Assembly: GCA_021775735.1 (NCBI GenBank)
Contig: JAJFHG010000041.1
Coordinates: 62,001-126,000, forward strand
Direction of reading: 5' to 3'
Origin: Hyphomicrobiaceae bacterium
GTDB taxonomy: Bacteria > Pseudomonadota > Alphaproteobacteria > Rhizobiales > Hyphomicrobiaceae
Length of the DNA: 64,000 nucleotides
The stretch's first letter is position 1. Every line of letters starts with the position of its first letter. The translations under genes were made by a program, and so were the position numbers. Below are positions 18,372-28,500 of this stretch, in pieces. Below the pieces are notes generated by a model, which searched no databases, had not been told where the DNA came from, and saw only the letters and a list, made by a program, of their open reading frames with translations.

Positions 18372-21107
18372 ATGGCCGAACGTGAAACATCGCACAATAC
18401 ACGCGCAAACCGATCTCTTGAACGCACGTTCGAGCGCAAAGTGTGGCGCACCAAATTATCATTGATCTTTGAACAAGTGTGGCGACGCGCGTGGGTGCTG
18501 TTGTTTATCGCTGGGCTGTTCACCTTGGTATCTCTGCTTGGCGTCTGGCAACACCTGCCTCCACTTGTGCATAAAATTGTTCTAGCGGGTTTTGCGATTG
18601 CGGGCCTGGTTGCTGGGCTTGGTTTGTTCGTGATCCGCTGGCCAACACGCTCCGACGCCATCCGACGTATCGAGCGGGTGTCCAACATTCCGCACAGACC
18701 TGCATCTTCATACGAAGACACACTCACCACTGTGACAGACGACCCCGAAACGCAGGCATTGTGGAAAGCTCATCGCAACCGCCTTGCAGCCTTGTTTCAA
18801 CGGCTGCGGGTTGGCAAACCTCGTCCGCGCATTGATCGTTATGATCCCTTCGCTCTGCGTGCGCTAATGATTCTCCTGATTGCGACTGGCCTTTGCTTTG
18901 TTGGCATAAACTCATTCGATCGCATCAAGACTGCGTTTCAATTTTCCGGCACAACAAATCTTGCAAGCGTCCGCCTTGATGCCTGGGTCTCGCCGCCAAC
19001 ATACACCGCACGGCCACCGGTCATGTTATCTGACGGTGCCGTGCCACTGGCACAAACAGACAAAGCCGGAGCGGAAGCACAACTTACACCTGTGACAGTG
19101 CCGAGTGACTCAACATTGGTGGTCCGCGTTAACGGGCTTGGCGCAACCAAGGCAAAAGTCACAACCTTCTCCAGCGAAAGCTTTGAGGATGAGAGTAAAG
19201 CCAAGGTCATAACGCCTGAAAAATCTCTTACAGGTGGCGATGTTCAAGAATTCCGCAGCAAGATCTCTGAAGAGACCATGGTCCGCGTTGCAACTGAGAC
19301 GGGTCAACTTGGACGCTGGTACATCTCCGTCATCCCGGATGCGCTCCCAACCATAAAACTGGTTGAAAAGCCTGTGCGCACACAGCGTGGCTCGATGAAG
19401 CTTGCTTATGAAGTAAAGGATGACTACGGCCTTGCAAGCGCCGTCGCCCACTTCGAGGATGCCGAACCGGTGGCAAAGCCACCGAGAATGGACCGACGTC
19501 ACCAACGACCGGCCCTGAAGCCATACAGCAAAAAACGTCAACCAATGGAAATGACGTTGCCCCTGCCGGGCCCCAAAAATAGTGAGGGCAAAACACAGAC
19601 CTATCTTGATTTTGCGCCAACGCCGTGGGCTGGTCGTCGTGTCATCATGAGTTTAAAGGCCAAGGACGTGGCGGGCCAAACCGGTGTCAGTCCGGGCATT
19701 GAGATTGTTCTGCCAGAACGAAAATTTACAAAACCCCTGGCACAGGCTGTTATTGAACAGCGCCGTAAGTTGTTCGACACCCCAAATACGCGCCGTCGCG
19801 AAGTGGCGTATGCGCTCAACGCGCTGACAACAGATCCGCAAGAGTTTTTTGAAGACACCCGCGTCTATCTCAATTTGCGCGCTGTGTTCCATCGCCTCCA
19901 CCGCAGTGGTGCACCGGGCGACATCAAACAGTCTATTGACCAACTCTGGCATACAGCACTGCGCATTGAGGACGGTGATCTCTCCGAGGCTGAACGGCGC
20001 CTGCGTGATGCACAGGATAAATTAGCCAAAGCGCTCGAAGAGGGGGCATCTGAAGAAGAAATTAAAAAATTGATGCAGGAATTGCGTCAAGCGATGAACG
20101 ATTTCATGAACCAGATGGCTAAAGAAAACCAAAACCAGCGCGATTTCACCCAAGGCAACGACCAGAATAACCAGTCGATTAGCCAAAAAGACATCGATGA
20201 AATGATGCGCAACATTGAAGAGATGGCAAAAAACGGAGCCCGTGAACAAGCAAAAAATATGCTGTCGCAAATGCGCGACATGATGGAACGCATGCAGCGC
20301 GGCAACCAATCCAATCAAAAGCAAGCGCGCCAGCAGCAGCAGCAAATGAAGGCGATCCGCAAGCTTGGTGGTATGGTTGGCAAACAACAAAAGCTGATGG
20401 ACGATACATTTACAAAGCAGCATCGCGGCGAAGGAAAGACGCCCGGCCAGCGTGCAGGCCAACAAAGAGCACCCGGGCAAATTGGCCCGCAAGGACAGCA
20501 GGGCCAGCCACGCAATGGGCGTTCAAATCAACAAGGCATGGGGCTTGGCCAGCAGCAAGGTCAATTTGGCCAGAGACAACGGGGTCAACGCGGGCAAGGC
20601 GGCCAGGATCCGCAACAAGGCCAACCTGGTGGCCAACAGCCTACAGCGCAAGAACTTGCTGCCCGCCAGCGCCAGTTACGCGATCAATTGGAAGCGCTTC
20701 AGAGAAAACTATCTGAACAAGGCATCGGCCAACCCCAACAGTTGGAAAATGCACGACAAGCCATGGAGAATGCCGAGCAAGCGCTGAACAATCAGAACTT
20801 GTCACGTGCAACAGAAGAGCAAGCCCGGGCTCTATCCAACATGCAGCAAGGCGCTCGCTCAATGGCGCAGGACATGATGAACAACTCGCCACAACGGTTT
20901 GGTGACAACGGTCAAGAGCGGCGCGATCCTCTTGGACGACCACAACGTTCTTCTGGCCCTGAGCTTGGAACGTCCGTCAAAGTGCCTCAAGAAATTGAAC
21001 TACAAAGGGCACGCGAAATCATTGAGGAGTTGAGGCGCCGGCGCGGCGAAGTCACACGACCGACGATGGAACTCGACTATCTCGACCGCTTATTGAGACG
21101 GTTTTAG
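18372..21107 (+). CDS. TIGR02302 family large membrane protein
   Basis: A 911-residue protein typical of alphaproteobacteria, found after lysA in many Rhizobiales and annotated TIGR02302 (DUF4175). Hydrophobic helices are seen at about residues 39-59, 67-88 and 158-178. A periplasmic beta-rich region follows (about 200-460), then a helical region and a long Q/G/N/R-rich low-complexity stretch between roughly residues 570 and 830, with repeated GQQ, QQGQ and MxxMQ units. It ends in a conserved charged segment, EIELQRAREIIEELRRRRGE. The function is not known. The glutamine-rich part could mediate self-association or envelope binding, which is inference. No enzyme motif is visible. Confidence 0.9.
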   Translation: MAERETSHNTRANRSLERTFERKVWRTKLSLIFEQVWRRAWVLLFIAGLFTLVSLLGVWQHLPPLVHKIVLAGFAIAGLVAGLGLFVIRWPTRSDAIRRIERVSNIPHRPASSYEDTLTTVTDDPETQALWKAHRNRLAALFQRLRVGKPRPRIDRYDPFALRALMILLIATGLCFVGINSFDRIKTAFQFSGTTNLASVRLDAWVSPPTYTARPPVMLSDGAVPLAQTDKAGAEAQLTPVTVPSDSTLVVRVNGLGATKAKVTTFSSESFEDESKAKVITPEKSLTGGDVQEFRSKISEETMVRVATETGQLGRWYISVIPDALPTIKLVEKPVRTQRGSMKLAYEVKDDYGLASAVAHFEDAEPVAKPPRMDRRHQRPALKPYSKKRQPMEMTLPLPGPKNSEGKTQTYLDFAPTPWAGRRVIMSLKAKDVAGQTGVSPGIEIVLPERKFTKPLAQAVIEQRRKLFDTPNTRRREVAYALNALTTDPQEFFEDTRVYLNLRAVFHRLHRSGAPGDIKQSIDQLWHTALRIEDGDLSEAERRLRDAQDKLAKALEEGASEEEIKKLMQELRQAMNDFMNQMAKENQNQRDFTQGNDQNNQSISQKDIDEMMRNIEEMAKNGAREQAKNMLSQMRDMMERMQRGNQSNQKQARQQQQQMKAIRKLGGMVGKQQKLMDDTFTKQHRGEGKTPGQRAGQQRAPGQIGPQGQQGQPRNGRSNQQGMGLGQQQGQFGQRQRGQRGQGGQDPQQGQPGGQQPTAQELAARQRQLRDQLEALQRKLSEQGIGQPQQLENARQAMENAEQALNNQNLSRATEEQARALSNMQQGARSMAQDMMNNSPQRFGDNGQERRDPLGRPQRSSGPELGTSVKVPQEIELQRAREIIEELRRRRGEVTRPTMELDYLDRLLRRF

Positions 21108-21125
21108 TCCAGGGTTGTACGTGGA

Positions 21126-22118
21126 CTAATGCGCTGCTGCCGCCGGTATTGGAACAATACGAACGCCCAAACCACCAACCACTTGATGGCTGGCAAACGT
21201 CGTTGTCAAACGCCCTGCTGGCGGTGCTTTACCCTGCCACCAATTTTGAGCCTGGGCCCACAAATCAGAAAACAAATACGTACCGTTGCGCTCGGAAAGT
21301 GGCATGTCGTAGGGCGCAAATGAAAACTTGTATTCCAGAAAATACGACGTACGCGCAAAGCGAAACTCGAGCCCCACCAGTCCCTGCGCCACGGGACCAG
21401 TATATTGATACTCATAGGTGCGCTTTTTGTTGCCGGCGAAATGAACTTCCGAGTGTGGCAGGGATACACCCGCGCCGAGACCAAAGTAGGGGTGCATGCG
21501 CAGCCCCCAAGACGGAAGGCGCAACAGGCCATTGAGCGTCAACATGTTGTGGCCGTGCGAGGCCTCAAGCTTTTGGAAGACCTCCTTGATTTTTTTACCC
21601 TGCGGTGTGGGTTTGCCATCCATAATACCCTCAAGGTCAAGCGTCTGGCCCCGCTCTGCAATCGCCTTGGAATGCGTGAAGTCCACCATCCAGCCGGTCC
21701 GCGCCGCCTTACCCCACTGCGCGATGCGCACACCATAGTAGATAGGATTATCAAATGGCTCGCCAATCCACTCGACATCTCGTGCAGTAAAGTCGTGCTT
21801 TCCTGGTGCTTTGATCGTTACGTCACTTGGATAGGTATAGGGCACACCGGTGTAGGCTGAAAAAATGACCTCGCCCGTTTTTGCCAAATTAAAATCCGTT
21901 GCAAATCCAGGTCGGGTTTTCCCATCTCCAGCATCGGTCAATTCATCTTGAAGCGCATCATCTGGCTGCGCCAAAGCAACAAAACCAGCAGCACAAACAA
22001 TCAAAGCAAGCATGCCTTCAACCCTGCGCCAGCGCGACGCTGAAGACGTTACAACACCGCGCCTGTTTCCCCAGGATGGCCAAGAAAATCGGGCAGGTTG
22101 TGTAATAAAGGTTGTCAT
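21126..22118 (-). CDS. Outer-membrane beta-barrel, lipid A oxidase-like
   Basis: A 330-residue protein with an N-terminal signal region (hydrophobic stretch near residues 36-50, ending ALAQPDD). The rest has alternating amphipathic beta strands with aromatic ends. The segments DVEWIGEPFDNPIYYGVRIAQW, here abbreviated to the two motifs VEWIGEPFDNP and YYGVR, plus GWMVDFTHSKA, HGHNMLTLNGLLRLP and YFGLGAGVSLPHSEV resemble the Rhizobium LpxQ lipid A oxidase group, which oxidises the proximal glucosamine of lipid A to aminogluconate. I remember this similarity rather than having tested it. A generic OmpA/opacity-type porin fold is the fallback. It is convergent with the TIGR02302 gene, 18 bp apart. 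Confidence 0.65.
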   Translation of the reverse strand: MTTFITQPARFSWPSWGNRRGVVTSSASRWRRVEGMLALIVCAAGFVALAQPDDALQDELTDAGDGKTRPGFATDFNLAKTGEVIFSAYTGVPYTYPSDVTIKAPGKHDFTARDVEWIGEPFDNPIYYGVRIAQWGKAARTGWMVDFTHSKAIAERGQTLDLEGIMDGKPTPQGKKIKEVFQKLEASHGHNMLTLNGLLRLPSWGLRMHPYFGLGAGVSLPHSEVHFAGNKKRTYEYQYTGPVAQGLVGLEFRFARTSYFLEYKFSFAPYDMPLSERNGTYLFSDLWAQAQNWWQGKAPPAGRLTTTFASHQVVGGLGVRIVPIPAAAAH

Positions 22119-22160
22119 AGGTCTGCTTGTTCCTGTGTGTTCGACGTTAGATGCATAAGC

Positions 22161-23267
22161 TTAAGATGTGCGACTGAGATGCTCGAGCATGCGATTAATG
22201 ACTTTGAGTTGGGCCCCTTCCCGGGTCAAGAAGTTGTCGCCCGTATAGCCCCACCAATCCCAGCAAGCTTGTGCGTTACCTGGCCCGCTTCTGACTTGTG
22301 GGAATAAAACAATCAAGCGATTGGTGTCTGCCCAACGATCAAATCCACTGCCTTCTATGAAGGCGTTACCAACCTGAGCTCTATTTTGCCCACACCCGTG
22401 AAATGCAATGTGAACCCGACAACCAACATCCGACTGACAGCTTGTTGGAATGTACGCGATGCCACTATCGCCTAAGCCGTGGTGAGCAACTCCATCGGTA
22501 AATGGTTTTTGATCAAATGAAATGTAACGTCCTGTTGGCGAAGAGGACCGTGACTGCAGGGCACCGTAAATATGCGCCAACAAGTCTCCTGCCTGATCGT
22601 AATCACAATCAACGACATACGGTTTGGCAGACAGCTGACACGACCCGCCTTCGTTTTCCGTTACAAAGGCATGGCCTGCTGGATATTGTGCAACGCGCTT
22701 GATGTTGGTCTGAGGCAGTCCAAGCTTGAGGTAGAATCTCTCCGCTGCGCGCACAATGGCTGGAACAACGGTTCTGTCTTGTTGACCAGAGAACAAATAA
22801 ACTTTGTCACTTTGAACAAAAGACAACGGATCAATCTTGTTGCCTTCAGCGATCAGTTCAGCTTGGCGTGCCAACACCTTGACATTGGGAACACCCCAAA
22901 TGGCATAGAGGTTCAGCATGCAGCCGCTGACAGCCTTTGATAGATTCAGCATCTGGCGACCAAAACCAAATGAAAAAGCGGAAAATGCGCTTCGCGCGCA
23001 CCCATAAGGTCCACCGGCAATAATCGCGGCCCCAGCAACCTTTTTTCCATAGGCGATTTGAAACTGCCCCGCCATGTAGGCACCCGAAGAGATTCCGGAC
23101 ACGGATACACCGGTCTTAGCCGCTCCAAGTTTTGGAAGTGGTTGAGTTTCAGCGCGCACCGCATGTCCATTTAGCGTCAGGACGTGGAAAAACAGCACCG
23201 CAAAAAGCACTGCGCTAAAGACTGAGTTGTCGTGCAAACGATGATGCCGAATTTGCGGGTATGACAT
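22161..23267 (-). CDS. Secreted short-chain polyhydroxyalkanoate depolymerase-like esterase
   Basis: A 368-residue alpha/beta hydrolase of the PHB depolymerase (LpqC-like, catalytic type 2) group. An N-terminal hydrophobic signal (VFSAVLFAVLFFHVLTL) and an ALA-like cleavage area near HAVRAET predict export. The lipase box is SGISSGAYMAGQ with Ser in GISSG, and later blocks are SGQQDRTVVP, AHHGLGDSGIAYIP and HIAFHGCGQNRAQVGN, all typical of this family. The frame extends to a TTG at 23282; I use ATG 23267. The substrate could be PHB or another ester. With the intracellular depolymerase at 49773 it implies both external and internal polyester use. Confidence 0.82.
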   Translation of the reverse strand: MSYPQIRHHRLHDNSVFSAVLFAVLFFHVLTLNGHAVRAETQPLPKLGAAKTGVSVSGISSGAYMAGQFQIAYGKKVAGAAIIAGGPYGCARSAFSAFSFGFGRQMLNLSKAVSGCMLNLYAIWGVPNVKVLARQAELIAEGNKIDPLSFVQSDKVYLFSGQQDRTVVPAIVRAAERFYLKLGLPQTNIKRVAQYPAGHAFVTENEGGSCQLSAKPYVVDCDYDQAGDLLAHIYGALQSRSSSPTGRYISFDQKPFTDGVAHHGLGDSGIAYIPTSCQSDVGCRVHIAFHGCGQNRAQVGNAFIEGSGFDRWADTNRLIVLFPQVRSGPGNAQACWDWWGYTGDNFLTREGAQLKVINRMLEHLSRTS

Positions 23268-23355
23268 GAGCGCGGTATCCAATGACGTGTTCGCTTTTGG
23301 ACGTTCTGTACCGCAAATAGAGGCTTGTTGTACCGGGTTGATTTGCCGCTGTCGT

Positions 23356-25539
23356 TTACTTCAGGCGGACATGCACCCGCGCCGCTTGGCCTGATGCATC
23401 AATCACCGATACATTTACGAATCCATTGCCCTCCGGTGTCCAAAAGGCTGTGCGCCGATGTGCCGTAGAGTCGATAGGCTTGCCATTGACAAGCCACGTT
23501 AGCGGCAACGCCCCACCTCTGGCTTTTAGGACCAATGGTTCACCGGCGCGGTCTGCAACATCTAATTCTGATCTATCAGGTGGGAATGAAATCTCTACCG
23601 TTTGCACATCAAACGGACCCGGTGCCTGCGCAACGTGATCGCTGCGAAATCTTTTGAGAGGTGGTGGCAGATCAGCGCCCGTCGCATTGAGTGCGCCACG
23701 CGGTCGTTTTTGCAGGGGCGCTGCTTTGGCGCGCAGGCGCGTGAATGCATCAAACAATATCGGAGCCGCCGCCGTCCGTCCGATCAGTCCAGGCGTTGAC
23801 GTTGCATCAGGACGACCGACCCAAACTGCAACTGTAAAATCGCCGTCGTAGCCAACCGCCCAAGCGTCCCGATAGCCGTACGATGTTCCCGTCTTGTAGG
23901 CGATACGACCTGACTTAACGTTTTTGGGAACAGGTGCATCTCGCAAAATATCCGTCACATACCAGCTCGCGATAGGAGATAACATGGTTGTCTTTTTTGC
24001 TCTGCGCGTATTGCTTTGGGCTGCAGGCGAGTGCACACGGGCATCCGTGTCCTTGCGCCACCTTATGGAAATCGGTTGCCCGCCGCGCGCAAGCGCTGAA
24101 TACATGGACACCAAATCCACCATCCGCATCCCAATGCCACCAAGGGCCACTGCAAGTGAAGGCTTTGCACGGTCTGGCAGCTCAGTCATGATATTGAACG
24201 CTTTTAGACGCTCAACAAACTTTACTGGCCCTACCTCATTGAGCATCTTTACAGCGGGTACATTAAGCGATTGCCCGAGCGCTTCGCGGATGGAAACCGC
24301 ACCATGAAAGCGATCATCGAAGTTTTCAGGGCTGTAGTTGCCAAAACGAACGCGGCGGTCTTCGATGAGCGTTTCAGGATGAGCGAGACCAGCTTCAAAC
24401 CCAAGACCATAGATAATGGGTTTCAATGTTGAACCAGGCGACCGCACAGCTTGCACCATATCAATACTACCTTTGCGTGCACCATCCAGATAATCGGATG
24501 CACCGACATAGGCCACCACGTTGCCGGTTTTGTTTTCAACTGCCAGCAAAGCTGAGGACAGCTTATCGCCCATCAGGCGCGTTTGTTCACGAAGCAAGGT
24601 CTGCAACGCCTGCTGTTTAGCGCGCAGCAGCGTCGTCTGGTGCCGCTGTCGTGAAGAAAAGCGCGCCACCTCTTGTTCTGCCAAGTGTGGTGCCAACAAC
24701 GGAAACGCTTTGCGACCGACGGGAACCGGCTCCAGTTTGGCACGGTCAGCTTCGGCTTTGGAAATCACACCAACTGCCAGCGCAACATCAAGCACACGAT
24801 TGCGCGCGCGCTTTGCACGCTCTGGACGACGGTCGGGCCTGCGGCTTTCCGGAGATTGTGGCAGGGCCACAAGGAGGGCTGCCTGACCCAACGATAGATG
24901 CTTGGGTTCTTTGCCAAAGTAGGCAAGTGCTGCAGCACGCACCCCTTCAATATTGCCGCCAAACGGGGCTAAGCGCAGATAAAGGTTGAGGATATCTCGC
25001 TTTGAGAGCCGCTCCTCAAGCTGCAACGCGCGGACAACCTGGCGCAATTTGCGCGCCAAGGATCGCTCATGTCGACGCTCAACCAATCGCGCCGCCTGCA
25101 TGGTTAGCGTCGACGCGCCTGACACGAGGCGACCATGTTTGATGGTTTGCAACACCGCGCGCAGCACAGCACGCGCATCAACGCCTGGATGGTTATAGAA
25201 ACGCCGATCTTCAAAGGCGAAGAGCAATGAGAGGTAGCGCGGATCAACATCATCCACGGTCACCGGCAAACGCCAACGCCCCTCTTCTGTTGTGAATGCG
25301 CGCAGGAGTTTTGCATTACGATCCACAACCACTTTGGAGAGGTCGTTGCTTTCTGTCAGGTCGATTGGGCCAAGCTGGCTCTTGCCAACATGCAGCCCTG
25401 CCAGTGCACCAAGCGCAAAGCCAACACCTGCGAGGACAACCATTGACAGATAACGCAATGTGCGTTTGCGCAACGACCCGCAGTCGTGTGCAAGACGATT
25501 GAACCATCGCAGCGTTGATTTGGCGCTGTTGGGTGTCAT
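23356..25539 (-). CDS. pbpC: Penicillin-binding protein 1C
   Basis: Bifunctional class A PBP of about 727 residues. A membrane helix lies near residues 26-51. It is followed by a GT51 transglycosylase domain (FAFEDRRFYNHPGVDARA with the catalytic Glu, GASTLTMQAARL) and a transpeptidase domain (SPGSTLKPIIYGLG with catalytic Ser, SLNVPAVKML, KTGTSYGYRDAW). A C-terminal BiPBP_C-type beta domain ends the protein. ATG 25539 is chosen because AGGG at the yfhM stop serves as ribosome site; the in-frame TTG 25566 would overlap yfhM. The pairing with an alpha-2-macroglobulin gene is conserved from E. coli (yfhM-pbpC) and suggests wall repair linked to protease defence. Confidence 0.95.
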   Translation of the reverse strand: MTPNSAKSTLRWFNRLAHDCGSLRKRTLRYLSMVVLAGVGFALGALAGLHVGKSQLGPIDLTESNDLSKVVVDRNAKLLRAFTTEEGRWRLPVTVDDVDPRYLSLLFAFEDRRFYNHPGVDARAVLRAVLQTIKHGRLVSGASTLTMQAARLVERRHERSLARKLRQVVRALQLEERLSKRDILNLYLRLAPFGGNIEGVRAAALAYFGKEPKHLSLGQAALLVALPQSPESRRPDRRPERAKRARNRVLDVALAVGVISKAEADRAKLEPVPVGRKAFPLLAPHLAEQEVARFSSRQRHQTTLLRAKQQALQTLLREQTRLMGDKLSSALLAVENKTGNVVAYVGASDYLDGARKGSIDMVQAVRSPGSTLKPIIYGLGFEAGLAHPETLIEDRRVRFGNYSPENFDDRFHGAVSIREALGQSLNVPAVKMLNEVGPVKFVERLKAFNIMTELPDRAKPSLAVALGGIGMRMVDLVSMYSALARGGQPISIRWRKDTDARVHSPAAQSNTRRAKKTTMLSPIASWYVTDILRDAPVPKNVKSGRIAYKTGTSYGYRDAWAVGYDGDFTVAVWVGRPDATSTPGLIGRTAAAPILFDAFTRLRAKAAPLQKRPRGALNATGADLPPPLKRFRSDHVAQAPGPFDVQTVEISFPPDRSELDVADRAGEPLVLKARGGALPLTWLVNGKPIDSTAHRRTAFWTPEGNGFVNVSVIDASGQAARVHVRLK

Positions 25540-25549
25540 TGCGGTGACC

Positions 25550-28500
25550 CTAATTGCCAGTTTCAACAGTTAAAGTTCCTGCCGCGGTACGTGCATACCG
25601 CTCAGGGCGATACATGTCTTCGACCGACGCTGCCGGGTGCACAAATTCTCCCGGCGTCACCGCACGTACAATATACGCGACAGATACCGAGGCGACAGGT
25701 GCTTGCTCAGCGACACCTTCATTCGTACCATTTGCTTGCTGGCGCGTCCGTTTTGGCAGGTTGGCGAGATTGAAGGCAGCCACCAAACGATCATCGCGGA
25801 AGGCGGTGTGGTTGGGCCGCAAAGGCGTCTTGAACCAGTTCAGGCTTTGTACATCACCACCATCCACCAGCTTTGGGTTTTCGATCTGGAGGCCTGCGGG
25901 CAAACGATCCGCCAAGAGTATGTTTCCATTGGCTTCATCGCTGTCAATTTTGACCACAACCACGAGACGGTCGTTCTGTTTGACTGTGCTGATGCCACCC
26001 GACGCACTCGCCATATCAAGCTTTTCACCATCAAGCGTGTAATAACTACGCTCAATTTTAAGACCCTTCTCTGCTGCAGGCTGCGGATCCAACGATGCAC
26101 CGATCACAGAGACAACAGCGTCAACACGCTCTGGCCCATTGTTGGCAATGACAACATCACGCGACAGATCTGATGCCTTCATCACACGCTGCAACGTACC
26201 TTTCACCGGCGCACCATCTATGGCGATTTTCGCCGACTTGATCTCATCTGACAACGCATGTGCGGCAAGCAGCAACCAAGCCTGTTCCTGTGTTGAGGTA
26301 TGCGTGCGCGTTTGATAGGCCGTCGCAATCACGTCCATCAAATCTGGTGTTGAAATTTGCGCGCTACGCGATTCTGCTGCAAGCGTGAGAAGGGCAGCAC
26401 CATCACGTAACGACGAACCATAGTCCCGTCGCACTTGCGCTGGTGACGCACTATCGAAGGACGCTTTTGCTGAGGTGAACGCCTGGCCAGCCCGCTTTAC
26501 ATCACCCATCATCGCAAGCGCGGCACCAATTTGAGCGCGCGCCAACGGTGTTGCAAATCGATCAATGCGGGCATCTGCATAATAGCGCAACTCGCCGATC
26601 GGCGCACGCGCATTACGTGCAAGTACGTACAGCGCATAAGCTCGTGACTCACCACCTTTTTTGAAGTCAGATGCATTAACAACAAAGTTCTGCAATCGAT
26701 CCAAAGCCAACGCAAAGCCAGTTTGTTTGACTTTAAATCCCTGCTCTTTGGCGCGGGTCATGAAGTCCATGATGTAACCGGTCAGCCATAAATCAGCACT
26801 CCCCGGACCCCACACGCCGAACGAACCGGATGCATTTTGCATCTCAAAGACACGGTCAATCGCTTTTTGAATACGTGCTTTGAGTTGCTTGTCTTTGATC
26901 AGTCCGAGATCACCCGACAAACTGTTAACGTACAGCAACGGCAAGGCGCGTGAGATTGTTTGCTCCGCACAGCCATACGGATAACGATCAAGAGCGGTGA
27001 GAAGGGCTGGAACATCCAGACGTGCGGTCGGCCCAACACTGACATTTACCGTCGTCTCACTGGAAATCATATCCTTGACGAGGTCGCCACCAAGCGTCAG
27101 CGTGCCGCCGTTACCAGCAACGCTACTCACCGTCGTGCGCTTAATGTCTTGCGATGGAGGTTTGACATCGAATGTCAATTCACGCGCAACATCAATTCCA
27201 TTTGGCCCTTGCACGCGCACTGTATAGGTGTGGAGACCAACATCCTTCGGCGCAACCGTGAAGGCTTCCAGAACACGTTGTTGGATTGCAAGTTTCAGGT
27301 CGCGCTTTTCAAGCTCCGAGGCAGAGATCACGGGAACTGCGAGTGGGTCACCGGCAACATTTACCGCCATCGTGTAGGCGCCGTCTGGGCCTTCGACGTT
27401 ATGAATACTCATCTGGACGGTGGCTTTATCACCGAGCGTTAAGAAACGCGGACCCGATGCCGTTAATGCAATCGCATCGCGAACAATCACGTTTTGGCTG
27501 GCACTTCCGAGCTTGTCTCGTGTCCAAGCTACCGCCATCAGACGTACAGTTCCATTAAAGTCGGGCAGCTTGAACGACACCTTGGCTTTGCCATCAGCTC
27601 CAACAGACACGATGCCAGAGTAGTAAGCGATTGTTCTTTCGACAGGCGGTGCGCCTGCGGTGTTCATGGCAGAGCCCGCATCACCGCCGGAGCGAATCAC
27701 GCCACGTTCGGCACGCATGCCATCAATCAAACGACCATAGAGGTCACGAATTTCCATCGCCAGACGCCGCTGCGCATAGAAGTGGGCTTCAGGCTGAGGT
27801 GACTTAAAGCCGGTGACATTCAAAATACCAACATCAACTGCAGCAACCGTGACATAGGCTTTCTCGCCCGACGTCAAACCAGAAATTTCAACCGGCACAT
27901 CAAGTGTTGTCGCGGATTTTATCTTCGCCGGGGCCGACAGAGCCACATTCAATGTGCGCGGTTTTTGGTCGACACTCAGCCACTTGATTCCGACAGACCG
28001 ACTAGGCATCCGCTTGGTGCTTTCGTCCATCGCACGATACAACATCGCCGTTGCATACGCGCCGGGACCCCAGTCTGCACCGACCACAAGATTGATCTCA
28101 TTGTCACCTTTAACAACCGAGACTTGCTTCATCGTGTGTAAACCACCACCGATCACAGCGACCAAAGCGTTGCCGGCATGACGCGAGGCAATTCTCAGCT
28201 TTGCCGTATCGCCAACACTGTAGCTTTCCTTATCAAGTGCCACATCAAGAAGTTCAGGGCTGTCAGATGTGTCACCGGACGTGTACCAACCCGCATTGAA
28301 CAGCAGATTGCTAGCCATTTGACGCTTGTCAGCCGAGGTTACGGTGAGGCGATAGCGACCGTAACGAACTGGCATTGAAATTTTACCTGGGTTGTCCGCC
28401 GCCACATCAAGTGTGCCATCTGAGACTTTACGAGTGATGGTTTGCGGTTCATACATCCACTGGCCATTGGCGTTGTACCATTGCCAGCTGGTTTCAAGTT

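Noticed and set aside
20022-20515. Long open frames antisense to the Q-rich part of the TIGR02302 gene
   Set aside because: They are by-products of the repetitive codons of the coding strand and have no ribosome sites or protein-like composition.
26960-27442. 160-codon frame antisense to yfhM
   Set aside because: It lies wholly inside the alpha-2-macroglobulin gene and has no recognisable motif; shadow of the real gene.
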